Counted from the first letter of the stretch, positions 33,325 to 43,654 are shown. The stretch is DNA of 64,000 nucleotides from Anaerobutyricum hallii (GCF_900209925.1 NZ_LT907978.1:3009001-3073000); one strand, 5' to 3'. Program-made: numbers and translations. Notes: generated by a model not told the origin, from the sequence alone.

Positions 33325-34353
33325 ATGGAAAAAGAAAAACTATTTTGCAAGGGAGGAGGATGTACCGCTAAACTTGGTGCCGGTATTTTAAGTCGTATAT
33401 TATCGAAGCTGCCGCAGGGACCGGAAGATGAGAATCTTCTTGTCGGTTATGACAGCAAAGATGATGCCGCTGTGTATAAAGTTTCCGATGATATTGCTTT
33501 TGTACAAACTCTTGATTTCTTTCCACCGATGGTCGATGACCCTTACACTTTTGGGAAAATTGCTGCTACGAATGCATTAAGTGATATTTACGCAATGGGC
33601 GGTGAAGTAAAGACCGCCTTAAATATTGTCTGTTTTCCTGAAAAAATGGATTTGAACATTTTAGGTGAAATTATGCGTGGTGGTGCTGAAAAGGTTATTG
33701 AAGCAGGGGGAACACTGGCAGGTGGCCATTCTATCGCTGATTCCGATGTAAAATACGGCTTATCGGTTACTGGTCTTGTGAATCCAAATAAAATCTATAC
33801 GAATAACGGGGTGAAACCGGGCGATGCACTGATTCTTACGAAGCGTCTTGGTGTCGGCATCATCTGTACAGCTAACCGAGTTGGCGAGGCCTCTTCTGAG
33901 GCAATGGAAGCCGTAACAGACTCCATGACAACCTTGAACAAGTACGCCGCAGAGTGTTGCAGGAATTTCGAAATCCATGCCTGCACAGATGTTACTGGTT
34001 TTAGTTTTCTAGGTCACCTTCATGAAATGATGGATGGACAGCTTTCCTGCCACATTTATGCCGGACAGGTTCCTGTTTTTGAAGAGGCCTTACGGCACGC
34101 TGATGAATTTCTTTTAACCGCCGCCGGACAAAGAAACCGTAACTTTACTGGGCCATTTGTCCAGTTTGAAGATGTTTCATTTGCAATGGAAGAAATTCTT
34201 TTTGACCCACAGACATCCGGTGGTCTGCTCATTTCTCTTGCAAAAGAAGACGCGCCTGCTCTTCTTGACAAGTTAAAAGATGCCGGATTACCAGCAGAAA
34301 TTGTTGGAGAAGTTTTGGAAAAAACAGAACCAGAAATTTTAGTCACAAATTAA
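33325..34353 (+). CDS. selD: Selenide, water dikinase (selenophosphate synthetase), Cys form
   Basis: Makes selenophosphate from selenide and ATP, the selenium donor for selenocysteine tRNA, 2-selenouridine and selenium-dependent molybdenum hydroxylases. 342 residues from MEKEKLF, with GGAGG nine bases upstream. The active site GGGCTAK has cysteine (C13, TGT codon) and K16; some clostridial homologues carry selenocysteine there. The AIRS-type domains include [17 protein letters not shown] and [10 protein letters not shown]. It is first in a cluster with yedF, a DUF3343 gene and an activase gene. Confidence 0.95.
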   Translation: MEKEKLFCKGGGCTAKLGAGILSRILSKLPQGPEDENLLVGYDSKDDAAVYKVSDDIAFVQTLDFFPPMVDDPYTFGKIAATNALSDIYAMGGEVKTALNIVCFPEKMDLNILGEIMRGGAEKVIEAGGTLAGGHSIADSDVKYGLSVTGLVNPNKIYTNNGVKPGDALILTKRLGVGIICTANRVGEASSEAMEAVTDSMTTLNKYAAECCRNFEIHACTDVTGFSFLGHLHEMMDGQLSCHIYAGQVPVFEEALRHADEFLLTAAGQRNRNFTGPFVQFEDVSFAMEEILFDPQTSGGLLISLAKEDAPALLDKLKDAGLPAEIVGEVLEKTEPEILVTN

Positions 34354-34361
34354 TTCAAGAA

Positions 34362-34530
34362 TGCCCCGGCATTCTTGCTGCGAGATGCGCGTCATGCAAT
34401 GCATGACATACTTCTTCTGCGCATCTCTGCAATCCTGCCGGAGGCTATATCAGATGGGGGGATTGACTCCCCCACTGATACTGATTTATTGCTCGCCACC
34501 TACAAAGGTGGGAGTCATCTTACATCTGAT
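34362..34530. repeat. REP-like repeats (families F and E) between selD and yedF
   Basis: AAGAATGCC/GGCATTCTT (34365-34382) and GAGATGCGC/GCGCATCTC form hairpins; the left part resembles 36590-36640 and 53124-53148. The right part, ATCAGATGGGGGGATTGACT to ATCTGATAT, resembles family E with ACCTACAAAGGTGGGAGTC. The insert lies inside an operon-like gap. Confidence 0.6.
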
Positions 34531-34551
34531 ATACAAAATGGAGGAACAATC

Positions 34552-35184
34552 ATGATTAAAGTAAATGCAATGGGCGATGCCTGCCCAATCCCAGTAGTAA
34601 AAACTAAGAATGCCATCCGCGAATTACAGGGTGGAGGGACAGTGGAGACACTTGTTGATAATGAAATTGCCGTACAGAATCTTACAAAGATGGCAAACCA
34701 GAAAGGATACGATGTACATTCTGAAAAAGTTGCTGATAATGAATTTAAAGTTACAATGACTATAAATGCAGAAGCTGCACAAATTGCCGCGAATAGTGCT
34801 GTGGCAACAATAGAAGAAGAGAACTGTCCGATTACTCCGTTAAATAAAAAAAATACGGTCGTAGTTATCCGCTCAAATCAGATGGGAAACGGCGAAGAGG
34901 AACTTGGAAAAGCTTTATTAAAGGGATTTATCTATGCCTTAAGCCAGCAAGATACTCTTCCTTCTACTATCCTTTTCTATAATAGCGGTGCATATATCAC
35001 TTGCGAAGAATCTGCCTCTATTGAAGATTTAAAATCTTTAGAAGCCCAGGGTGTTGAAATCCTCACCTGCGGAACCTGTTTAAACTTCTATGGACTTACT
35101 GATAAGCTTCAGGTCGGTGAGATAACAAACATGTATGTGATCGCTGAAAAAATGACACAAGCCGACTTAATCGTGCAGCCTTAA
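34552..35184 (+). CDS. yedF: YedF-type selenium metabolism protein (TusA-like plus DsrE-like)
   Basis: 210 residues from MIKVNAMGDACPIPVVK, with GGAGG seven bases upstream; an in-frame upstream extension would translate repeat sequence. The N-terminal TusA-like domain (1-75) has the CPIPVVK motif with Cys11, which carries persulfide (or perselenide) sulfur in relatives. The C-terminal DsrE-like domain (about 100-205) has a CGTC pair in EILTCGTCLNFYG. This fusion is typically beside selD and is thought to handle selenium or sulfur for labile selenium enzymes; the exact reaction is unproven. Confidence 0.92.
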   Translation: MIKVNAMGDACPIPVVKTKNAIRELQGGGTVETLVDNEIAVQNLTKMANQKGYDVHSEKVADNEFKVTMTINAEAAQIAANSAVATIEEENCPITPLNKKNTVVVIRSNQMGNGEEELGKALLKGFIYALSQQDTLPSTILFYNSGAYITCEESASIEDLKSLEAQGVEILTCGTCLNFYGLTDKLQVGEITNMYVIAEKMTQADLIVQP

Positions 35185-35201
35185 ATAAAGGAGTTTTACC
35201 T

Positions 35202-35441
35202 ATGCTTAGAAAGAAAAAGCCTGCATTCATCATCGCATTTGACGCAACTACACAGGCAATGGCAACCGATAAACTCTGTGCAAAAAATGGTCTTCCCGGA
35301 CGATTAATTCCTGTTCCACGCGAAATTACCGCCGGCTGTGGCTTTGCCTGGAAAGCCGCTCCAGAAGATGAAACTATTTTAATAGAGGCACTCACAAAAG
35401 AAGGAATCGAGTGGGCTTCTACACATATTTTAGAAATTTAA
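35202..35441 (+). CDS. DUF3343 protein, putative Se/S carrier
   Basis: 79 residues matching the DUF3343 family: AFIIAFDATTQAMATDKL, then GLPGRLIPVPREITAGCGFAWKA with one conserved Cys in TAGCG. The family occurs with selD and yedF and has been proposed to carry selenium or sulfur on that cysteine; this is inference. It starts 18 bases after yedF with AAAGGAG, so it is in the same operon. Confidence 0.9.
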   Translation: MLRKKKPAFIIAFDATTQAMATDKLCAKNGLPGRLIPVPREITAGCGFAWKAAPEDETILIEALTKEGIEWASTHILEI

Positions 35442-35482
35442 TTTATTAGCATTTAAAAGAAAAAATATTCAGGATACTTATT

Positions 35483-36256
35483 ATGAACAAATATTTTATT
35501 GGAATTGATATCGGCTCCACCTGTGCGAAAACAGTTGTCATGAATCATGAAAAAGAAATTCTCCACCGTTTTTTACAGCCAACTGGCTGGAGTAGTGTAG
35601 ATACTGCAAAGCAAATACAGGAAACGCTCATGGAAAAGGGAATTCTTCCAGAAAAATCCGTTGTTGTCGCAACCGGATATGGACGTGTATCCGTCCCTTA
35701 TGCTGCAAAATGCGTCACAGAAATTACCTGCCATGCAAAAGGAGCCTGCTATATTCATAAAAATGAAAATATGCTCCTCATTGACATCGGGGGACAGGAT
35801 ACGAAAATTATTCGCATTGAAAACGGTATGGTCACCGACTTCCTCATGAACGATAAATGTTCCGCCGGAACAGGCCGATTCCTTGAAGTCATGGCAAATA
35901 CATTATCTCTAACCCCACAAGATCTGTGTGAGCTTGCTGCAAAAGGCAACGGAACTTCTATCAGCTCCATGTGTACTGTGTTCGCTGAATCTGAGGTAAT
36001 CAGTTTGATCGGACGTGGAGAATCAAGAGAAAACATTGCCTTTGCCGTTATCGACTCTATCGTACAAAAAGTTGTATCACAGGCAACAAGACTTACAAAC
36101 GGACAGGAAGAATGCATTTGTCTTACCGGTGGATTATGCGATTACTCTTATCTTAAAAAATCGCTCGGAGAATCTTTAAAAACAGATGTATTAACCGATA
36201 CTGACGGACGCTATGCCGGAGCAATTGGTGCAGCGATTGCTGCTATTACTATTTAA
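35483..36256 (+). CDS. Acyl-CoA dehydratase activase (BadF/HgdC-type ATPase)
   Basis: 257 residues of the ASKHA ATPase fold: phosphate loop IDIGSTCAKTVV, DIGGQDTKII, and cluster cysteines C126 (NDKCSAGTGRF) and C164 (SSMCTVFAESEV), which bridge a 4Fe-4S cluster between two subunits in HgdC-type activators. Such proteins inject electrons into 2-hydroxyacyl-CoA dehydratases or benzoyl-CoA reductases. No dehydratase is adjacent, and the gene is in the selenium operon, so it may activate a selenium-related reductase. The gene ends at repeat B4; the stop codon lies in sequence shared with other element flanks. Confidence 0.85.
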   Translation: MNKYFIGIDIGSTCAKTVVMNHEKEILHRFLQPTGWSSVDTAKQIQETLMEKGILPEKSVVVATGYGRVSVPYAAKCVTEITCHAKGACYIHKNENMLLIDIGGQDTKIIRIENGMVTDFLMNDKCSAGTGRFLEVMANTLSLTPQDLCELAAKGNGTSISSMCTVFAESEVISLIGRGESRENIAFAVIDSIVQKVVSQATRLTNGQEECICLTGGLCDYSYLKKSLGESLKTDVLTDTDGRYAGAIGAAIAAITI

Positions 36257-36267
36257 TTCATTAGGGA

Positions 36268-36393
36268 ACAGACGAAAATAAAAAGAATAGACCATAGTAA
36301 ATGTAAAGATATCACTGCGTAGAAAATGCCTGTTCGGCATTTTTACTTGCTCTCACATTACATTTACTATGGTCTATTCTTTTTATTTTCTGT
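36268..36393 (-). repeat. Hairpin element B4
   Basis: Outer stem GAATAGACCATAGTAAATGT with its complement. Compared with B2, the bases CGC are AGT here and the opposite strand changes to match. It begins about 12 bases after the activase stop and probably terminates the selenium operon. Confidence 0.9.
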
Positions 36394-36504
36394 ATTTTGG
36401 CTCCACGTGAATGAATTCAATAGTTTTTGGGAGGGATTAAGGGGGAGAGGTCAGAAGGTCGTGGCTTATTCTGATATTGTCTCCGCGATGCTGTCAATGA
36501 TGAT

Positions 36505-36640
36505 AAAATAATACCGCAAGCTCTATCACTATACATGATAAATTTATCATTATATTGTCGCGATATATCGTTTGTCTCAACGTATGTCGTGCGTACATGA
36601 TGCACATCTCGTAGCAAGAATACCGAGGTATTCTTGAATT
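36505..36640 (-). repeat. Dispersed repeat family F
   Basis: Reading on the minus strand: AAGAATACC/GGTATTCTT hairpin, CTACGAGATGTGCATCATG, then ATATATCGCGACAATATAAT. Copies occur at 56312-56470 and split by the IS at 53124/54590. Confidence 0.65.
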
Positions 36641-36831
36641 AGAGTATACAATGAATCTAAAGGGGACTCCTCCAATTTTTTGGAAAATGACAATGTCCTT
36701 TCTCTTTACTGCTCGTTAAGAGCGAGAAAATAATCTTCTGACGATACATCTTCCGAGCAAGCAGTAGTCTTCTGATTTCTCCCTCATCTCCCTCCCAAAG
36801 ACTATTGCTTTCATTCCTTCCGAAGCCAAAA

Positions 36832-36960
36832 CACAGAAAAAAGAAATAATACCATATCCCAGATGCGGCTTCGGAGCATGTCTAAGATGCGGATAAGCAT
36901 CTTAAGCACAGCGACTACAGAGCAGATGGGATATGGCAATATTTCTTTTTTCGTCTGTTT
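36832..36960 (+). repeat. Hairpin element A5 (slightly decayed)
   Basis: Outer stem GAAATAATACCATATCCC against GGGATATGGCAATATTTC (two mismatches); inner stem TGTCTAAGATGC/GCATCTTAAGCA. Internal loop TCGGAGC/GCGACTA intact. Right edge TTTTCGTCTG. Confidence 0.85.
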
Positions 36961-37052
36961 TCCTCTAATAAATCAAATAGTTCGTTGCCAGGGTGAATAA
37001 AAAAGGGGCACAGGTGGATCTGAACAGAAATTTGCATATATACAAAAACTTA

Positions 37053-38378
37053 TTACAGCAATTTCCATTTGGCGTTATCAACTTGCAGACTATAACCACA
37101 ATAAGAACAACAACCGTTATTATCCGGAATATAGTTAGCCCCACAGCTTGGACATTCCTTTTCCATCACAACGGCCTGGCCTTTGGACTTGATTCGATTC
37201 GGATAACGAGATCGGCAAAGCTTCCAGTTATGCTTTTCACTTTTCGTCACGATATGCTTATTATTTTGAAGAACGGTCTGCTTCAACATCGCTTCCACAG
37301 AAATCGTCGTCTTATCAGACGTATTTTCCACGCCTTTTAGCTTTATATTATCAACACTGTAAGAAAGCAGCTCTGGGGTAAGAAGTGTTTTGTACAACGC
37401 TTCATTGATATTACTTATCAACCAGCCTTCATCGTAACGAACGATCTCTTTCTCAAGATTCTCCAGCTCATCAATTTTCCTTGCTCTGATCCAAAGAAGA
37501 CTCAGACTCAGTATAATTGTAAGTGTCATCGCAACACCAATTGCAATATACATATTCGTAATCAAATAAACGCAAGGAAATGTCGGTAAAAACGAGAGTA
37601 AAATCGTTGCACTGGTATACTTTAGATTATCCATATTCGGATCTGGTGTCTGATAAATCATAAAATCTTCGATTTGCCAGTCATAGAAATTACTCTGAAT
37701 AAACCCTCCACAATAAGGACAGTTTGTCTCATCACCTTTTAACTGTATCTGCGCCCCACAGCTTGGACAAAATATTTCCGAATACTTTGAATAAAATCTC
37801 TGCTCCTTCTGCCTGTCTTTCTCTCCCACTTCATTGTGACGAATATGGCGGGACTGCCGAAGCAATATCGACCCATGCGGATAAATCGATTCATGAATTA
37901 CCTTACCACTGTCTCTATGTAAATATTTATCAGAAACAGCGGCTTCTACGATAACTTCCCTCCATTCACGTCCTGAATCACTCCAATGCCGGAAGTCTCT
38001 CTTTTTGGCATTTCCTTCTGATAACTTCACATTCGTAAAATGTAGTTGCCTTGATAAACCTCTTCCTTCAAGTAGCTTTATTTCATGCATTACTTTTTCC
38101 TGAAAAGTCCGATCCATTCTTACCGTACTCTTTTGCAAATTACCGGTTTGCATCAAAGTAAGTAGCTCCTCCAGAACATTCGATATCTTTTTCGGTACTT
38201 TCTCCGTTCTCAAAGACTTCGCTTCTGGTTGTGCCAATCTTTTTTTCACCACAAAATACCAGTTACTTGGCAAAAATCGTTCAAAATTCCACTCCAGTAT
38301 GCGGCTTGCAACAATATACCCTAATGCACAAGCCCACACAAATGCAAAAACACTCGCATCACTCCATGTAAGTTTCAT
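37053..38378 (-). CDS. Membrane protein with two zinc ribbons and Tim44-like domains
   Basis: 441 residues from ATG at 38378 with GGAGGTGA upstream. An N-terminal hydrophobic segment (about 8-25), a cytoplasmic region with TFQEKVMHEIKLLEGRGLSR resembling a Tim44-like/NTF2-like domain (about 100-195), a zinc ribbon CPSCGAQ..CPYCGG (about 207-232), two central helices (about 258-297), a second similar domain (about 310-395), and a C-terminal zinc ribbon CPSCGAN..CSYCGY. The paired zinc ribbon and Tim44-like arrangement is found in clostridial proteins of unknown function, perhaps membrane quality control. Domain assignment is by eye. Confidence 0.65.
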   Translation of the reverse strand: MKLTWSDASVFAFVWACALGYIVASRILEWNFERFLPSNWYFVVKKRLAQPEAKSLRTEKVPKKISNVLEELLTLMQTGNLQKSTVRMDRTFQEKVMHEIKLLEGRGLSRQLHFTNVKLSEGNAKKRDFRHWSDSGREWREVIVEAAVSDKYLHRDSGKVIHESIYPHGSILLRQSRHIRHNEVGEKDRQKEQRFYSKYSEIFCPSCGAQIQLKGDETNCPYCGGFIQSNFYDWQIEDFMIYQTPDPNMDNLKYTSATILLSFLPTFPCVYLITNMYIAIGVAMTLTIILSLSLLWIRARKIDELENLEKEIVRYDEGWLISNINEALYKTLLTPELLSYSVDNIKLKGVENTSDKTTISVEAMLKQTVLQNNKHIVTKSEKHNWKLCRSRYPNRIKSKGQAVVMEKECPSCGANYIPDNNGCCSYCGYSLQVDNAKWKLL

Positions 38379-38447
38379 CAAAAATCACCTCCTTATATAT
38401 CCGTAGATTACTACAACAACACCCTTTTCCCTCAATGCTCAATTCTT

Positions 38448-39302
38448 CTACTTCTTAGGCAAATACCGCATATCCGATACTGTATATACTGTAATAAATG
38501 CCTCTGGATCTTCCTGATTGATATACTTCATCAATTTCTGATATTCCCCTTTGTCTACAATGGTAATGATCTCATTTCTTTTTTCCATATTATAAGCACC
38601 AATCGCTTCGTAAATAGTTGCCCCACTGTGCAGATCACGAACAATAAACTGCCGCAATTCCTCTTCCTTTTTTGTAATAATACAGACCCGTCGTTTGATA
38701 TTATGATCAAAAATAAAATGATCCAAAACAATACCATTAAAATAAGTTCCCAATACACTAAGTACTACAGTCTTCTTATCATAAACCAGCGCCGCCGAAA
38801 GTGCCACACACATCCCTGACAAAGACATCGCTTTCCCCAGCTCCATATGAAAATATTTATTCATAATTTTAGCTACAATATCTAATCCCCCAGAAGAAGC
38901 ATTCCGGTTGAATAAAATACTCAGGCCCACACTGACCACCAGAATGTAGCAAAGAACATCCAGCTCCTGACTATTCGTTATAGAACCGGTGTTGGGAAAA
39001 ATATTCTCAAATATACCCAGAAACACCGGCAGCATAACACTCGTGTAAACTGTTTTAAGCCCGAATTCCTTTCCACAGGTAAAAAATCCAATAATTAATA
39101 AAACTACATTAAGAATCATCGTAATCGCTGATAATGGCAGCGGAACAAAATTTGAAAGAACAATACCCAGACCTGACATACTACTAATCGACGTATGACT
39201 CGGAACCAGGAAAAAGTAAACAGCAACAGCTATAATAGCAATTGCGATGGTAAGGATATTTATTTCTATCAAAATAGACTTGTAATCTGTCTTCGTTTTC
39301 AT
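38448..39302 (-). CDS. YitT-family membrane protein
   Basis: 284 residues. Five hydrophobic segments in the first 190 residues, including SSGGLDIVAKIMNKYF, the typical YitT pattern, followed by a cytoplasmic DUF2179 domain (about 205-280, RVCIITKKEEELRQFIVRDLHSGATIYEAIGAY). The function of the family is not established. GGAGAT precedes the start. It lies 69 bases upstream of the zinc ribbon gene in the same direction. Confidence 0.88.
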   Translation of the reverse strand: MKTKTDYKSILIEINILTIAIAIIAVAVYFFLVPSHTSISSMSGLGIVLSNFVPLPLSAITMILNVVLLIIGFFTCGKEFGLKTVYTSVMLPVFLGIFENIFPNTGSITNSQELDVLCYILVVSVGLSILFNRNASSGGLDIVAKIMNKYFHMELGKAMSLSGMCVALSAALVYDKKTVVLSVLGTYFNGIVLDHFIFDHNIKRRVCIITKKEEELRQFIVRDLHSGATIYEAIGAYNMEKRNEIITIVDKGEYQKLMKYINQEDPEAFITVYTVSDMRYLPKK

Positions 39303-39491
39303 ATTATTTTTTTATCTCCTCCTGTGTTAAAGACTATTACTGCATAAGTAAAAAGTATAATTGAGACGATGATTAAAAACATCATTTCCCTTCATTTATT
39401 TTTCTTGTTGAATTTTGGAACTGCCAATTCGCTATACACGGTATTAAATAATTCTGTTAGAAACTACTTATTTTTAATAGCTCTTATGTCT

Positions 39492-39878
39492 CTATTTGCG
39501 CTCAAATCCAAAATATCTTGTCCCTTGAAAATTTAATGTTCCAGCATCTCCTTCTATTAGCATTCCATACTCAGAACCACTCATAGAGAATTCTATTCTG
39601 TCACCGCTGTCCACCTCGAAAGTTACATAATAGGAAGTGGATGAGGTAGTGCTATATCCATGAGAGCCGCTCATGTCCCCATTATTAGGATGTTGATGAT
39701 GAGAGACCTCTGTTCGTTTGGCAACTACCCTGGCTGATACATTGAGCCTTGGAGAGTGATTATTTTTATTCCATGTGGTAATACTTGTGATAATGCCATA
39801 TGCTAATATAATAAAAACGCTACAAAATATTAGTGCGAAGGCGATGTTAAATAGCACATCAAATCCATCAAATAACAT
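39492..39878 (-). CDS. DUF2500-family membrane protein
   Basis: 128 residues from MLFDGFDVLFNIAF, chosen because AGAAGGAGA lies upstream. One transmembrane helix (about 8-32) precedes an extracellular or cytoplasmic beta domain (about 45-125) with RVVAKRTEV, TSYYVTFEVDSGDRIEFSM and GDAGTLNFQGTRYFGFER, the pattern of DUF2500. A His/Gly/Ser-rich insert (HHQHPNNGDMSGSHG) interrupts the second strand. The function is unknown. Confidence 0.8.
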   Translation of the reverse strand: MLFDGFDVLFNIAFALIFCSVFIILAYGIITSITTWNKNNHSPRLNVSARVVAKRTEVSHHQHPNNGDMSGSHGYSTTSSTSYYVTFEVDSGDRIEFSMSGSEYGMLIEGDAGTLNFQGTRYFGFERK

Positions 39879-39959
39879 AGTGTTTCTCCTTCTTATATTT
39901 TCTCCTCTTAGAAATATGTGTTTTACAATAATTTTATCATACAGCAATTATAACTTCAA

Positions 39960-40006
39960 ATAGGAATTTGCCGAGGGAGTAAACGGACGTCCCCAGCAAA
40001 TTCCTA
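39960..40006. terminator. Hairpin between tuf and the DUF2500 gene
   Basis: TAGGAATTTGC pairs with GCAAATTCCTA around a 25-base loop, with T runs on both strands. It may be a second, bidirectional terminator behind tuf. Confidence 0.55.
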
Positions 40007-40022
40007 TTTTTCTAGATAACAG

Positions 40023-40051
40023 AAAAACCCCAGAAACATTGGTTTCTGGGG
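40023..40051 (-). terminator. Intrinsic terminator of tuf
   Basis: CCCCAGAAAC and GTTTCTGGGG form a perfect ten-base stem with a four-base loop, then TTTTT on the minus strand. Confidence 0.93.
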
Positions 40052-40138
40052 TGAATCTTACGCTTGAACACAAGTACCTTGCGGTACGATATATATAAAA
40101 TCTAGTATTATTCAGTTGCTAATTATATAAGTTCGTGA

Positions 40139-41332
40139 TTACTCGATGATAGAAGCAACACGTCCTGATCCTACAGTACGTCCACCTTCACGGATAGCGA
40201 ATGTAAGACCCTGCTCCATAGCTACTGGATGGATCATGTCGATTGTCATTTCTACGTTATCACCAGGCATGCACATCTCTGTTCCTTCTGGAAGAGTGAT
40301 AACACCTGTTACGTCAGTTGTACGGAAGTAGAACTGAGGTCTGTAGTTGTTGAAGAAAGGAGTATGACGTCCACCTTCATCTTTTGTTAAAACGTAAACC
40401 TGAGCTGTGAACTTATGATGGCATGTTACGCTACCTGGCTGAGCTAATACCTGTCCACGCTGAATTTCGTCTCTCTGAACACCACGAAGAAGAGCTCCGA
40501 TGTTGTCACCAGCCTGAGCTTCGTCAAGTAATTTACGGAACATTTCAACACCAGTTACAACAACTTTACGTGTTTCGTCTGTGATACCAACGATTTCTAC
40601 TTCATCAGATACGTGTAATGCACCACGCTCTACTCTACCAGTTGCAACAGTACCACGACCTGTGATAGAGAAGATGTCCTCGATAGGCATTAAGAAAGGC
40701 TTATCTGTGTCACGTTCTGGGTTAGGAATCCATGTATCAACAGCGTCCATAAGTTCCATGATCTTATCTCCCCATTCTCCGTTAGGATCTTCAAGAGCCA
40801 TAAGAGCTGAACCCTGGATGATTGGAGTGTCATCTCCTGGGAAGTCGTACTCGTTTAATAATTCACGGATTTCCATGTCTACTAACTCAAGTAACTCTTC
40901 ATCGTCTACCATATCACATTTGTTCATGAATACTACGATGTAAGGTACACCTACCTGACGGGATAATAAGATGTGCTCTTTAGTCTGAGCCATAACACCA
41001 TCAGTAGCAGCTACTACAAGGATAGCTCCATCCATCTGAGCAGCACCAGTGATCATGTTCTTTACATAATCGGCATGACCTGGACAGTCAACGTGTGCGT
41101 AATGTCTCTTCTCTGTTTCGTACTCAACGTGAGCTGTAGAGATTGTGATACCACGTTCTCTTTCTTCTGGAGCTTTATCGATGTTTTCGAAATCTACTTT
41201 TTCGTTTCCTTCTACTCTTTCAGCTAATACTTTTGTGATAGCAGCTGTTAAAGTTGTTTTACCATGGTCAACGTGTCCGATGGTACCAATATTACAATGT
41301 GGTTTAGTTCTCTCAAACTTAGCTTTAGCCAT
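40139..41332 (-). CDS. tuf: Elongation factor Tu
   Basis: 397 residues. GTPase that brings aminoacyl-tRNA to the ribosome: G1 GHVDHGKT, G3 DCPGH, G4 NKCD, effector loop with RGITIS, then two beta-barrel domains ending [19 protein letters not shown] precedes the start. Codon use is extremely biased. It is 190 bases from fusA and has its own promoter, so it is expressed both with and without the str operon. Confidence 0.98.
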   Translation of the reverse strand: MAKAKFERTKPHCNIGTIGHVDHGKTTLTAAITKVLAERVEGNEKVDFENIDKAPEERERGITISTAHVEYETEKRHYAHVDCPGHADYVKNMITGAAQMDGAILVVAATDGVMAQTKEHILLSRQVGVPYIVVFMNKCDMVDDEELLELVDMEIRELLNEYDFPGDDTPIIQGSALMALEDPNGEWGDKIMELMDAVDTWIPNPERDTDKPFLMPIEDIFSITGRGTVATGRVERGALHVSDEVEIVGITDETRKVVVTGVEMFRKLLDEAQAGDNIGALLRGVQRDEIQRGQVLAQPGSVTCHHKFTAQVYVLTKDEGGRHTPFFNNYRPQFYFRTTDVTGVITLPEGTEMCMPGDNVEMTIDMIHPVAMEQGLTFAIREGGRTVGSGRVASIIE

Positions 41333-41462
41333 TTGAATTTCCTCCTTAAAATTACGCCTGATAGGCTGTCTTTATAATTTTAAATATTCTCGTCCGGCAA
41401 AGAATCGACCAGACGATTCCAAATTACAGCCAGACTGCGACTATAAAGCCGCACCTGCTGTA

Positions 41463-41491
41463 ATTATATTTCATTTTAACATTATTTGCAA
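41463..41491 (-). promoter_or_regulatory. Promoter of tuf
   Basis: On the minus strand TTGCAA and TATAAT are separated by 17 bases, about 130 bases before the tuf start codon. Confidence 0.75.
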
Positions 41492-41524
41492 GTAAAACTT
41501 TGCAGATAATCTTTATCTATGAAA

Positions 41525-43654
41525 TTATTTGTTCTGAGCTGCTAAATGAGCATCCAGAATCTTTTCCTGTACGTTCTTAGGAACTTTTTCATAGTGATCA
41601 AAGAACATGGAGTAGTTACCACGTCCCTGAGTTCTAGAACGTAAATCTGTAGAATATCCGAACATTTCAGATAATGGTACGAAACCATGAACGATACGTC
41701 CGCCACCTACATCTTCCATACCTTCGATACGTCCACGACGGGAGTTGATATCACCGATAACGTCACCCATGTATTCTTCAGGCATTGTTACGTCAACCTT
41801 CATGATAGGCTCAAGTAATGCAGGATCTGCTTTCTTCATAGCATCCTTGAATGCTAAGGAACCCGCTACCTTAAATGCCATTTCAGAAGAATCGACTTCA
41901 TGGTAAGATCCGTCGTATACTGTAGCGTGTACACCAACAACAGGGAATCCACCAAGAATACCAGCTTTGGATGCCTCTTCGATACCAGCACCAACTGCAG
42001 GGATGTATTCTTTAGGAATAGCACCACCAACAACTTCGGAATCGAATTTGAATGTTTCTTCTCCGTTAACGTCCATAGGCTCGAAACGAACTTTACAGTG
42101 TCCGTACTGACCACGTCCACCGGACTGTTTAGCGTACTTAGAATCGATATCAACTGCTTTTGTGAAGGATTCTTTGTATGCTACCTGTGGAGCACCAACG
42201 TTAGCTTCTACTTTGAACTCACGAAGGAGACGGTCAACGATGATCTCAAGGTGAAGCTCACCCATACCAGCGATGATTGTCTGTCCTGTTTCCTGATCTG
42301 TATGAGCGCGGAAAGTAGGATCTTCTTCTGCAAGTTTTGCAAGGGCTTCTGCCATCTTGCCCTGTCCAGCTTTTGTCTTAGGCTCGATAGCGAGCTCGAT
42401 AACTGGATCTGGGAATTCCATAGACTCAAGAATTACTGGATGCTGTTCATCACAGATTGTATCACCAGTAGTAGTAAACTTAAATCCAACTGCTGCTGCG
42501 ATATCTCCTGAGTATACTTTATCTAATTCCTGACGTTTGTTGGCATGCATCTGAAGGATACGTCCAACACGCTCCTTTTTGCCCTTTGTAGCATTTAAAA
42601 TGTAAGAACCGGAATTCATTGTTCCTGCATATACGCGGAAGAAAGCAAGCTTTCCAACGAATGGGTCTGTCATGATCTTGAATGCTAAAGCTGCAAATGG
42701 AGCATCATCAGAAGCAGGAACTTCTACTTCATTACCTTCTAAGTCCTGACCTTTGATAGCTTCTACATCTGTAGGAGCTGGCAGATATTCGATGATAGCG
42801 TCAAGAAGCTTCTGAACACCTTTGTTTCTGTAAGCTGTACCACAGCAAACAGGAACCATTGTACAGTTACATGTTCCTTCACGAAGAACTCTCTTTAAGT
42901 CTTCAACGCTTGGCTCTTCTCCATCAAGGTAAGCCATCATTAAATCATCATCTGCTTCACAGATTTTTTCAACCATATCTGTGTGATATAATTCAGCATC
43001 ATCCTTCATATCTTCTGGAATATCAATAATGTCAATGTCTTCACCCTTCTCATCGTTGTAGATGTAGGCTTTCATTTCCATTAAGTCGATAATTCCCTTG
43101 AAGTCATCTTCCTTACCGATAGGAAGCTGAATAGGAATCGCGTTTTTACCTAATCTTGTTTTAATCTGATCTACTGCACCGTAGAAATCAGCACCCATGA
43201 TATCCATCTTATTGATGAATGCCATACGTGGTACATTATAGGTGTCTGCCTGACGCCATACATTTTCGGACTGTGGTTCAACACCGCCCTTTGCACAGAA
43301 GACACCAACAGCGCTGTCCAATACACGAAGAGATCTTTCTACCTCTACTGTAAAGTCAACGTGTCCTGGGGTATCAATAATATTGATACGATGCTCTAAA
43401 GCACCTTTTTTAGGTTTACAATTCTCTTCCAGAGTCCAGTGACATGTTGTGGCAGCGGAAGTGATTGTGATACCTCTTTCCTGCTCCTGTTCCATCCAGT
43501 CCATGGTAGCAGTACCTTCATGAGTATCACCAATCTTGTAATTTACACCAGTGTAATAAAGGATACGCTCTGTTAATGTTGTCTTACCAGCATCAATGTG
43601 GGCCATAATACCAATATTTCTGGTTCTCTCAAGTGGATATTCTCTTCCAGCCAA
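41525..43654 (-). CDS. fusA: Elongation factor G
   Basis: 709 residues. GTPase for ribosomal translocation: G1 [10 protein letters not shown]2 RGITITSA, G3 DTPGHVDF, G4 NKMD, then domains II to V ending with [19 protein letters not shown]. Standard length for bacterial EF-G. It follows rpsG by 72 bases in the str operon order rpsL-rpsG-fusA. GGAGGA precedes the start. Confidence 0.98.
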   Translation of the reverse strand: MAGREYPLERTRNIGIMAHIDAGKTTLTERILYYTGVNYKIGDTHEGTATMDWMEQEQERGITITSAATTCHWTLEENCKPKKGALEHRINIIDTPGHVDFTVEVERSLRVLDSAVGVFCAKGGVEPQSENVWRQADTYNVPRMAFINKMDIMGADFYGAVDQIKTRLGKNAIPIQLPIGKEDDFKGIIDLMEMKAYIYNDEKGEDIDIIDIPEDMKDDAELYHTDMVEKICEADDDLMMAYLDGEEPSVEDLKRVLREGTCNCTMVPVCCGTAYRNKGVQKLLDAIIEYLPAPTDVEAIKGQDLEGNEVEVPASDDAPFAALAFKIMTDPFVGKLAFFRVYAGTMNSGSYILNATKGKKERVGRILQMHANKRQELDKVYSGDIAAAVGFKFTTTGDTICDEQHPVILESMEFPDPVIELAIEPKTKAGQGKMAEALAKLAEEDPTFRAHTDQETGQTIIAGMGELHLEIIVDRLLREFKVEANVGAPQVAYKESFTKAVDIDSKYAKQSGGRGQYGHCKVRFEPMDVNGEETFKFDSEVVGGAIPKEYIPAVGAGIEEASKAGILGGFPVVGVHATVYDGSYHEVDSSEMAFKVAGSLAFKDAMKKADPALLEPIMKVDVTMPEEYMGDVIGDINSRRGRIEGMEDVGGGRIVHGFVPLSEMFGYSTDLRSRTQGRGNYSMFFDHYEKVPKNVQEKILDAHLAAQNK

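Larger units (their letters stand above)
36257..37052. other. Repeat-filled gap after the selenium operon
   Basis: Holds B4, a purine-rich module (36400-36460), a family F copy in reverse (36505-36640), the reverse purine module (36760-36830) and A5. Short frames in it follow repeats and are not credible genes. Confidence 0.6.

Noticed and set aside
34375-34551. N-terminal extension of YedF
   Set aside because: It translates REP-like repeats; the ATG at 34552 has a proper GGAGG site and matches the family start.
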